From CAZYWA01 sp964650975 [NCBI: uncultured bacterium] (GTDB lineage Bacteria > JADJOY01), in NCBI GenBank assembly GCA_964650975.1, contig CAZYWA010000560.1, positions 1-5,080 on the forward strand: DNA of 5,080 nt. The letters run 5' to 3'. The translations under genes were made by a program, and so were the position numbers. Under the pieces are notes generated by a model. That model worked only from the letters and a program-made list of their open reading frames with translations, was not told the DNA's origin and did no database searches. How positions within the stretch are numbered: position 1 is the stretch's first letter; every line of letters begins with the position of its first letter. Of the stretch, positions 1 to 4,983 are shown in pieces.

Positions 1-618
1 GGGTTGCCGCTGACGCTGGTGCTCGCGAGCGTCGGCATCGTGGCGGCGTTTCCACTCGGTCTCGCTCTGGCGCTGGCGCGAAGCTCGCGGCTTCCGGCAC
101 TACGCGCGCTCGCGACGGTCTACGTGGAGGGGATCCGCGGCGTGCCGCTGGTGACGCTGCTCTTCATGGCGTCGGTCATGTTCCCGCTGTTCCTGCCGCA
201 CGGCTGGGAAGTGGACAAGCTGATCCGGGCGCAGGCCGCGATCGTGCTCTTCGCGGCCGCGTACCTCTGTGAAGTGGTGCGCGGCGGGCTCAACTCGATC
301 CCGCGTGGGCAGCTCGAAGCCGCGCGCTCGCTCGGCCTCGACTATGCGCAGTCGATGCGCTTCGTGGTGCTGCCGCAGGCGCTCAGGGCGGTGGTGCCGC
401 CGCTCGTGGGCACCGCGATCGGGCTCTTCAAGGACACCTCGCTGGTGGTGGTGATCGGATTGCTCGACCTCACCAACGCCGCGAAATCCGCGATGAGCGA
501 TCCCAGGTGGCTGGGTGCCGTGGTGGAGGGCTACGTGTTCATCGGTGCCATCTACCTGGCGTTCTGCTTCGCGCTCTCCCGCCTAGGCGCCAGCTTCGAG
601 AACCGCGCGGAAGGCTGA
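1..618 (+). CDS. aapM: Amino-acid ABC transporter permease, AapM-type (5' truncated by window edge)
   Basis: Inner-membrane permease subunit of a polar amino-acid ABC importer (HisM/GlnP superfamily). The reading frame is open from base 1, so the start lies upstream; about 205 residues are visible, roughly the C-terminal half of an AapM protein (family about 380 residues). The cytoplasmic EAA loop that docks on the ATPase is at 316-399 (EAARSLGLDY, then LPQALRAVVPP). Hydrophobic helices flank it, including the one beginning LTLVLASVGIVAAF at the window start. The stretches RGVPLVTLLFMASVM, LFLPHGW..DKLIRA and GLFKDTSLVVVIGL are recalled AapM hallmarks, which favours AapM over generic GlnP. 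It ends 5 bp before the ATPase gene, so the two form one operon. Family is certain. The specific Aap assignment is from remembered family sequence and is likely but not proven; the substrate is probably broad-range L-amino acids. Confidence 0.88.
   Translation, partial: GLPLTLVLASVGIVAAFPLGLALALARSSRLPALRALATVYVEGIRGVPLVTLLFMASVMFPLFLPHGWEVDKLIRAQAAIVLFAAAYLCEVVRGGLNSIPRGQLEAARSLGLDYAQSMRFVVLPQALRAVVPPLVGTAIGLFKDTSLVVVIGLLDLTNAAKSAMSDPRWLGAVVEGYVFIGAIYLAFCFALSRLGASFENRAEG
609..614 (+). promoter_or_regulatory. Shine-Dalgarno for the AapP-type ATPase gene
   Basis: GGAAGG lies inside the last codons of the permease gene, 9 nt before the ATG at 624. It supports that start over the in-frame upstream ATG at 507, which would overlap the permease by more than 100 bp and add residues unlike any ABC ATPase. 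Confidence 0.6.
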
Positions 619-623
619 CCCGG

Positions 624-1358
624 ATGGCACCGATCATCGAGCTTCGCGACGTGCACAAGTCGTTCGGCGCGCAAGAAGTGCTGCACGGCGTGTCGCTCTC
701 CGTCGAGACCGGCGAGACCGTGGTGATCGTCGGGCCGTCGGGCAGCGGCAAGTCGACGCTGATCCGCTGCGTCAATCGCCTCGAAGAACACGACGCCGGG
801 TCGATCGTGGTGAACGGCATCGAGCTGGGGCGCGATCGCCGCGAGCTCGAGGCGGCGCGGCGCGAGGTCGGCATGGTGTTCCAGCAGTTCAACCTCTTCC
901 CGCATCTCACGGTGCTCGACAACCTGACGCTCGCCCCCGTGCGGGTGCGCAAGATGCTGCGCGCGGACGCCGAAGCGCTGGCGCTCGAGCTGCTCGACCG
1001 CGTGCACGTGGCCGATCAGGCGCGGAAGTATCCCGGCCAGCTCTCGGGCGGCCAGCAGCAGCGCGTCGCGATCGCGCGCAGCCTCTGCATGCGGCCCAAG
1101 ATCATGCTCTTCGACGAGCCCACCTCGGCGCTCGATCCCGAGATGATCCAGGAAGTGCTCGACGTGATGATCGATCTCGCCCGCGACGGCATGACCATGC
1201 TGGTGGTGAGCCACGAGATGGAGTTCGCGCGCACCGTGGCCCGTCGCATCGTGTTCATGGACAAGGGCGAGATCGTGGAAACGGCGCCGCCCGCGGAATT
1301 CTTCGCGGCACCGCGCACCGAGCGAGCGCGCGCCTTCCTCGGTCAGATCCTGCGGTGA
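624..1358 (+). CDS. aapP: Amino-acid ABC transporter ATP-binding protein, AapP/GlnQ-type
   Basis: Cytoplasmic ATPase that powers the amino-acid importer, 244 residues, a normal full length. All ABC motifs are intact: Walker A GPSGSGKST at residues 37-45, Q-loop VFQQFN around 85-90, signature LSGGQQQ at 140-146, Walker B IMLFDEP at 160-166, D-loop SALD at 168-171, and the switch histidine H197. RCVNRLEEH after Walker A and TLAPVRVRKM in the helical domain are typical of the AapP/GlnQ/HisP branch, and the second points to AapP. The ATG at 624 is chosen because it follows a GGAAGG ribosome site and puts the beta-strand IIELRDVHKSFG at the N-terminus. It follows the permease by 5 bp and is probably the last gene of that operon. 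The function is sure; Aap rather than Gln is inferred from sequence resemblance and the neighbouring permease. Confidence 0.93.
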   Translation: MAPIIELRDVHKSFGAQEVLHGVSLSVETGETVVIVGPSGSGKSTLIRCVNRLEEHDAGSIVVNGIELGRDRRELEAARREVGMVFQQFNLFPHLTVLDNLTLAPVRVRKMLRADAEALALELLDRVHVADQARKYPGQLSGGQQQRVAIARSLCMRPKIMLFDEPTSALDPEMIQEVLDVMIDLARDGMTMLVVSHEMEFARTVARRIVFMDKGEIVETAPPAEFFAAPRTERARAFLGQILR

Positions 1359-1385
1359 GATGGTACGCTCGTTCACTCGACCATC
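1359..1385 (+). other. Weak inverted repeat in the gap between the two operons
   Basis: GATGGT (1359-1364) and ACCATC (1380-1385) form a 6-bp inverted repeat with a 15-nt spacer, directly after the ATPase stop codon. There is no T-tract after it, so it is not a classical intrinsic terminator, and a match this short could be chance. The rest of the 57-bp gap shows no recognisable promoter boxes. Transcription may therefore read through from the transporter genes into the RDD gene. Confidence 0.25.
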
Positions 1386-1415
1386 GGCCTCCGATTCCCG
1401 CGCGGCGCGCTTCCC

Positions 1416-2267
1416 GTGTCCCGTTCCAGTCCTCGTCCCGACCCGTCCAGCGCGGCCGTGCGCACCGCCGTCGTCGCCAACGGCCCGCGCGTCGATCGCG
1501 ACGCGAACCGGATCGACACGCTCTTCACGGTGGTGACGCCCGAGGGCGTGCCGCTCGAGCTCAGGCTCGCCGGACCCGCGGCGCGCACCGTCGCCTACTT
1601 CGTGGACGCGATGATCCGGCTGGTGATCGGCGTGATCCTCGCCATTCCGCTCGGCCTCTCGAACGGGGTCGGGCCCGGCCTCTTCCTGGTGGGGCTCTTC
1701 GTCCTCGAATACTTCTACTTCGTGCTGTTCGAGATCGTGCTCGACGGCCAGTCACCCGGGAAGCGGGTGTGCTCGCTCCGGGTGGTATCGCGGAACGGCA
1801 CGCCGCTCTCCTGGCAGCAAAGCTTGCTCCGGAACCTGCTGCGCCCCGCCGACCAGCTGCCGTTCGCGTACGGCGTCGGCGGTGTCCTGATGCTGGTCGG
1901 CCGTCACTTCCAGCGGCTCGGCGATTTCGCGGCGCACACCATCGTGATCCGCGAGGACTCGACGCCGCCGCCACCGCCGCTTCCCTACCCCGCCGAGAAG
2001 CTGACACCGCTGCTCAAGTGGATTCCCAACGACGTGAAGGCGCTGCGCGAGGTCCAGACCGCGGTCGACCTCTACGCGCGCCGCCGCGACCGCCTCTCCC
2101 CGGCGCTGCGCCGCACCCTCGCGATGCCGCTGGTCGAGCTGGTGGCGCAGCGCACCGACCTGCCGCCCGACACCGACCCCGACCTGCTGCTCGCCGCCCT
2201 GCACCACTCGATCTGGGGCGCGGCACCGCGCGACGAGAAGCCCGCCCGACGTCAGGCGAGGAGCTGA
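1416..2267 (+). CDS. RDD-family membrane protein with C-terminal cytoplasmic tail
   Basis: Integral membrane protein of the RDD family, 283 residues; the biochemical role of most members is unknown. The domain runs from about residue 41 to 178. It opens with TPEGVPLELRLAG, then R57 and D64 at the first helix (RTVAYFVDAMIRLVIGVIL, 57-75). A second hydrophobic segment spans 86-108, followed by the hallmark DGQSPGKR (110-117), the conserved LLRN at 137-140, and the closing GRHFQRLGDFAAHTIV (162-177). A proline run (PPPPPLP) leads into a charged tail of about 100 residues without membrane segments. The GTG at 1416 is the only common start codon between the in-frame stop at 1356 and the domain's N-terminal leader. 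No good ribosome site precedes it, so GTG at 1458 or 1530 remains possible. It is the first gene of a five-gene run. The family is sure, the start moderately so, the function unknown. Confidence 0.87.
   Translation: MSRSSPRPDPSSAAVRTAVVANGPRVDRDANRIDTLFTVVTPEGVPLELRLAGPAARTVAYFVDAMIRLVIGVILAIPLGLSNGVGPGLFLVGLFVLEYFYFVLFEIVLDGQSPGKRVCSLRVVSRNGTPLSWQQSLLRNLLRPADQLPFAYGVGGVLMLVGRHFQRLGDFAAHTIVIREDSTPPPPPLPYPAEKLTPLLKWIPNDVKALREVQTAVDLYARRRDRLSPALRRTLAMPLVELVAQRTDLPPDTDPDLLLAALHHSIWGAAPRDEKPARRQARS
2258..2263 (+). promoter_or_regulatory. Strong Shine-Dalgarno deciding the SpoIIM-family start
   Basis: GAGGAG ends 7 nt before the ATG at 2271, at the very end of the RDD gene. It is the best ribosome site in the window and fixes translation upstream of the palindromic element. 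From the element to the conserved domain there is no in-frame ATG, GTG or TTG; the first is a GTG at 2616, already inside the domain. Confidence 0.75.
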
Positions 2268-2270
2268 ACC

Positions 2271-3365
2271 ATGGCTACCTCGCGCACGCCGCGCTTCAAC
2301 GCGCCCGACACGAACGGGCTGCAGACGAACCCCGTCGCCAGAGGCGACGCGGCGAGCAAGGCGAGCCGACTCGGGGGTGGGGCCCCGAAAAAATCGCACT
2401 TTTTTCGGGGCGGGGGGCTTGAAAAGCCCCCCGGGACAACATCGTCATCGCGCCTCGAGCGGCTGATCGAGCACGTCGACGGCGGGCGAAAGCGCAAAAT
2501 CCGCGGTCAAGAGGTCACCGAGCTCTGCCGCCTGCACCGGTCCGCGTCGCGCGACCTCTCGCAAGCGGTCGCCGACGCCGAGCCCCAGACCAAGGTCCGC
2601 TACCTGCACGGCCTGGTGAGCCGCTCGCACGCGCTGCTCTACCGCTTCGAGACGGTCGACTGGCGGCGCTGGCGCGAGGCGTTCTTCGTCCAGGTTCCCG
2701 CGCGTCTCTACAAGGACCCGTTCCTGCGCGTCGCGATGGCGGTGTTCTTCGGCGTCGGGTTCCTCTCCTACGTGCTCGCGACGGTGAACCCGCAGTGGAG
2801 CGACCTGGTGCTGGGCGCCGAGATGAAGACCAATCTCGAGTCGATGTACAGCCAGATGGGCGAGGTCCGCGACCTCGACCAGAACGTCTACATGTCGGGC
2901 TTCTACGTCCGCAACAACATGACGGTGGCGCTGCGGTGCTTCGCGTACGGCGCGTTTCTGGGCATCGGCAGCATCGTGGCGCTGCTCTCGAACGCGCTCA
3001 CCATCGGCGCCAGCTTCGGCTTCATGCTGGCGGGCTCCTACCGGGAGAACTTTCTCTCGTTCGTGGTCGGGCATGCTCCCTTCGAGCTCACGGCCGTCAC
3101 CTTCTCGGGAGCCGCCGGGCTCAAGCTCGGCCTCTCGGTGATCCGCACCGAAGGCTGGACGCGGGCCGCGTCGCTGCGCCGCGCGGCACTCGAATCGGTG
3201 CCCACGATCACCGCCGCCTGCGTGCTGCTGCTCGGCGCGGCGCTGATCGAGGCGTTCTTCTCGCCGTTGCCTTACTCGGTGGCGTTCAAGCTGCCGATGT
3301 TCCTGGCGACGCTCACGGCGCTGGTGCTCTACGTGGTGGTGCTGGGGCGACGAGGCTCCTCGTGA
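2271..3365 (+). CDS. SpoIIM-family (stage II sporulation M / DUF95) membrane protein with inserted palindromic element
   Basis: Multi-spanning membrane protein, 364 residues. The SpoIIM-like region starts near residue 59 (SSRLERLIEHVD), with the typical helix LCRLHRSASRDLSQA at 85-99. A first membrane helix lies at about 151-172, a periplasmic-type stretch at 173-212, the hallmark RNNMTVA at 214-220, and further helices at about 221-239 and 243-256. The motif GHAPFELTAVTFSGAAGLKLG (267-287) matches the conserved PHG-x-E-L-x-A-x-x-x-x-G-AAGL block of the family, and hydrophobic C-terminal helices follow. In Bacillus, SpoIIM works in engulfment; members in non-sporulating bacteria, as probably here, have no defined role. 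Residues about 21-55 are encoded by an inserted palindromic repeat and are rich in G, K, P and S with no family resemblance. The gene lies 3 bp after the RDD gene, and its stop overlaps the next start (GTGA). Confidence 0.88.
   Translation: MATSRTPRFNAPDTNGLQTNPVARGDAASKASRLGGGAPKKSHFFRGGGLEKPPGTTSSSRLERLIEHVDGGRKRKIRGQEVTELCRLHRSASRDLSQAVADAEPQTKVRYLHGLVSRSHALLYRFETVDWRRWREAFFVQVPARLYKDPFLRVAMAVFFGVGFLSYVLATVNPQWSDLVLGAEMKTNLESMYSQMGEVRDLDQNVYMSGFYVRNNMTVALRCFAYGAFLGIGSIVALLSNALTIGASFGFMLAGSYRENFLSFVVGHAPFELTAVTFSGAAGLKLGLSVIRTEGWTRAASLRRAALESVPTITAACVLLLGAALIEAFFSPLPYSVAFKLPMFLATLTALVLYVVVLGRRGSS
2333..2349 (+). other. Hairpin 1 of the element
   Basis: CGTCGCC (2333-2339) and GGCGACG (2343-2349) form a perfect 7-bp stem closed by the 3-nt loop AGA. 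It lies 62 nt downstream of the A of the start codon. Confidence 0.7.
2382..2411 (+). other. Hairpin 2 of the element, 12-bp perfect stem with A6/T6
   Basis: GCCCCGAAAAAA (2382-2393) pairs perfectly with TTTTTTCGGGGC (2400-2411) around the 6-nt loop TCGCAC. It resembles an intrinsic terminator, but the T-run is inside the stem and is followed by G/C rather than ending the structure, so simple termination is not the obvious reading. Confidence 0.85.
2411..2433 (+). other. Hairpin 3 of the element, 10-bp perfect stem
   Basis: CGGGGGGCTT (2411-2420) pairs with AAGCCCCCCG (2424-2433) around the loop GAA. It abuts hairpin 2; base 2411 can belong to either stem. No T-tract follows on the + strand, nor on the - strand beyond its other arm. 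Confidence 0.85.
3352..3355 (+). promoter_or_regulatory. Shine-Dalgarno for the GTG start at 3362
   Basis: GAGG lies 6 nt before a GTG that overlaps the SpoIIM-family stop as GTGA. It supports the 287-residue product and rejects the much longer upstream extension of the same frame, which runs inside the SpoIIM-family gene. Confidence 0.6.
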
Positions 3366-4225
3366 ACGTCGATCGGGCGCGGGTACGGATTCGCGAGCGG
3401 GCACCCACCGAGGTGCTCGACCTGGCGTTCGTGTTCATCAAGGCGAACGCACGCGCCTTCGCGCTGGTGGCCGCGGTGCTGGTGGTGCCGGCGACGGTGC
3501 TGGTGGTGGCCGCGGCCGCCACCACCGGCGGCGCGGCCTCGTGGTACCTGGCGTGGGTGGGCTGCGTGGCGGCGAGCACCGCGATCCGCGGGCCGCTGGT
3601 CCTGCTCTGCGGCCACGCGATGTTCGCGGAGCGGGTACCGCTCGCGACGGTGCTCGCGGACACGCGCCGCCATCTGCCTCAGATCGCCGGCCTGGTGGCG
3701 CGGCGCACGGCGCTGTCGCTGACCGTGGTGGGCGTCGTCTGGGAGTGGTTCGTCCGCTACCACGCCGACGAGGTGCTGCTCCTCGAGCGGCTCTCCGGCC
3801 CCGCCGCCGCCACGCGCCTCGAGCACCTGCGGCGGCGCTTCGGCTCGCAATCGCAAGAGCAGCTGGTGCAGCACTCGTTCCTGGGACTGACGCTAGTGGT
3901 GAGCGCCGCCAGCTCCTGGGTGCTCGGTCGACTGGTGTTCGCGAACCAGGACGTGGCGTGGTGGCCAAAGAGCGCCGCCGATCCGGTGATCGTGGGATCG
4001 ATCCTCGCGAGCCAGGTGTACTTCGCGGCCGCCAAGTTCCTCTTCTACCTGAACCTGCGCACCGTCAACGAAGGCTGGGACCTCTTCCTCGAGACCCGCG
4101 CGATCGAGGCGCTGGTGGCGAAGCGCCGCGCACCGCTGCGCGAAGGCACCAAGCTCGCGCATCCACCGGCCGCCGGCCCTTCCTTCGACGAACGCGGCGA
4201 GACCCCAGAGGCCGCCCTCGCATGA
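3362..4225 (+). CDS. Multi-pass membrane protein of unassigned family, RDD/SpoIIM/DUF4129 cluster
   Basis: Predicted inner-membrane protein of 287 residues. The N-terminus is charged (residues 4-17), followed by an amphipathic segment VLDLAFVFIKANARAF, then about five hydrophobic helices near 33-53, 62-84, 115-131, 173-193 and 209-230. The opening 'L-D-x-A-x-x-F-I-K-A-N' into a helix with a proline resembles membrane proteins annotated as the glycerophosphodiesterase membrane domain type, but no catalytic motif is visible. After the last helix comes YLNLRTVNEGWDLFLETRAI (229-248); a D/N-L-R-x-x-x-EG-W/F-D-L motif recurs, as I recall, in membrane proteins beside DUF4129 genes. The GTG start is chosen from the GAGG site 6 nt upstream and the GTGA overlap with the preceding stop; the gene's own stop overlaps the next start as ATGA. 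No function can be assigned. It is real by frame, composition and operon position. Confidence 0.82.
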   Translation: MNVDRARVRIRERAPTEVLDLAFVFIKANARAFALVAAVLVVPATVLVVAAAATTGGAASWYLAWVGCVAASTAIRGPLVLLCGHAMFAERVPLATVLADTRRHLPQIAGLVARRTALSLTVVGVVWEWFVRYHADEVLLLERLSGPAAATRLEHLRRRFGSQSQEQLVQHSFLGLTLVVSAASSWVLGRLVFANQDVAWWPKSAADPVIVGSILASQVYFAAAKFLFYLNLRTVNEGWDLFLETRAIEALVAKRRAPLREGTKLAHPPAAGPSFDERGETPEAALA

Positions 4226-4983
4226 GCGCGGGCTCGGTCCTCGGCCGGCGACGGATCGTGCCGGTGTTGCTCGCGGCATTCGCGATCGCCGTGTGCGGAT
4301 CGCACGCCCGCCCGGTGTGGGCGCAAACCGAGAGCTCGCCCGAGCAGGCGCGCGAGGAAGTGCGAAAGGCCCTCGACCACGGCGGCTACGACTGGTACGA
4401 CGCCGCCACCGACGGGCCCAACTTCGAGCGTCTCGCGCACGAGCTCGACGATCCCGATGCCGCCGCGAAGAAATGGCGCTGGCTCGCCTGGCTGCTCGAT
4501 TTCGTCGCGTTCTCGTTGCTGATCTCGATCCTCGGCTACGTGATCCGTGCGGCGCGCGGTGTCAGGCTCGAGGCCCCGCGCCGCGACACGCCCGCGCCGG
4601 CGGCGCCGCCGCCCGAAACGCTGCCGCTCGAGGACCCGTCTCTCGGCTTCGACCCGGCTGCGTGGCTGGCGGCCGCGAACGAGGCCGCCGCGAGAGGCGA
4701 CTACTCGCGCGCGATCGTGTGCCTCTTCAACGCGGAGCTCTTGGTGCTCGACCGCTCGCACGCGATCCGGCTCGGTCCGGGACGCACCAATCGCCACTAC
4801 CTGGCCGATCTGACAGTGCCCGCACCGGCACCGGAGAGCTTCGCGAGCGCCATCCGCACCTTCGAGAGCGTCTTCTATGGCGGGCGCGGTGCCACGCGCG
4901 AGTCGTTCGAGCGCTTTCAGGACCATCACCGGCGGCTGCTCGAGTCGGTCGCGAGCGCGCGATCGGGGGCACGTAGCGCATGA
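4222..4983 (+). CDS. DUF4129 domain protein with signal peptide and membrane anchor
   Basis: Protein of 253 residues. Residues 1-34 look like a secretion signal: RRR, then hydrophobic IVPVLLAAFAIAVCG, with likely cleavage after VWA. A short extracytoplasmic helical region (VRKALDHGGYDWYD, 47-60) leads to one membrane helix at about 88-108 (LAWLLDFVAFSLLISILGYVI). A proline/alanine linker (119-135) follows, then a DUF4129-like cytoplasmic domain at about 145-245: GDYSRAIVCLFNAELLVLD (159-177), the marker GRTNRHYL (187-194), and FESVFYG further on. The order matches typical DUF4129 proteins, some larger members of which are fused to transglutaminase domains; none is present here. The ATG overlaps the previous stop (ATGA), with a GAGG site 10 nt upstream. 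The function of DUF4129 is unknown; its usual partners are DUF4350, MoxR and DUF58 proteins. Confidence 0.83.
   Translation: MSAGSVLGRRRIVPVLLAAFAIAVCGSHARPVWAQTESSPEQAREEVRKALDHGGYDWYDAATDGPNFERLAHELDDPDAAAKKWRWLAWLLDFVAFSLLISILGYVIRAARGVRLEAPRRDTPAPAAPPPETLPLEDPSLGFDPAAWLAAANEAAARGDYSRAIVCLFNAELLVLDRSHAIRLGPGRTNRHYLADLTVPAPAPESFASAIRTFESVFYGGRGATRESFERFQDHHRRLLESVASARSGARSA

Larger units (their letters stand above)
2333..2433 (+). repeat. Palindromic element inserted in frame in the SpoIIM-family coding sequence
   Basis: About 100 nt containing three successive hairpins and homopolymer runs A6, T6, G6 and C6, unlike all surrounding codon usage. It encodes residues about 21-55 of the SpoIIM-family protein. 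That segment (ARGDAASKASRLGGG, then APKKSHFFRGGG and LEKPPG) has no resemblance to the family, while the sequence resumes as normal SpoIIM at SSRLERL. Left of the hairpins, ACGAAC occurs twice (2310-2315 and 2325-2330), so the true boundaries may be wider, roughly 2310-2440. No clear target-site duplication is visible. It contains no ORF of its own and would need a transposase in trans if mobile. In-frame palindromic insertions are known as Rickettsia and Wolbachia palindromic elements; kinship to those is not claimed, only the analogy. Multi-copy status is inferred and cannot be tested from one window. Confidence 0.65.

Noticed and set aside
507-623. Upstream in-frame extension of the ATPase to an ATG at 507
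   Set aside because: The added residues are C/R/G-rich, overlap the permease and match no ABC ATPase leader; the ATG at 624 has a good ribosome site.
552-1376. Long open frame on the - strand opposite the ATPase gene (274 codons)
   Set aside because: It mirrors a complete ABC ATPase with all motifs. Its product is rich in H, R, E and A with no domain, as expected of an antisense shadow in high-GC DNA.
1355-2422. + strand open frame (355 codons) overlapping the RDD gene and ending in the element
   Set aside because: Arginine/proline-rich translation with no motifs; the RDD protein in the other frame is clearly the real product.
2382-2433. Hairpins 2 and 3 as a standard rho-independent terminator
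   Set aside because: On neither strand is a GC stem followed directly by a free T-run; the T6 lies inside stem 2 and is followed by CGGGGC. The structure also sits inside a continuous coding sequence.
2333-2433. CRISPR repeat or a tRNA/rRNA-like RNA gene
   Set aside because: There is one unit only with no regularly spaced direct repeats, and no cloverleaf or rRNA-like segments.
2271-3365. Evidence for an endospore-forming host from the SpoIIM-family gene
   Set aside because: The family is common in non-sporulating bacteria, and the RDD/DUF4129 context and high GC do not point to Firmicutes.
2445-3404. Long - strand open frame (319 codons) opposite the SpoIIM-family gene
   Set aside because: Low-complexity R/E/H/Q composition, no recognisable domain or membrane segments, and exact overlap with a gene that has family motifs.
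4045-4929. Long - strand open frame (294 codons) opposite the DUF4129 gene
   Set aside because: Arginine/glutamate-rich shadow; the + strand carries a signal peptide, membrane helix and DUF4129 motifs.
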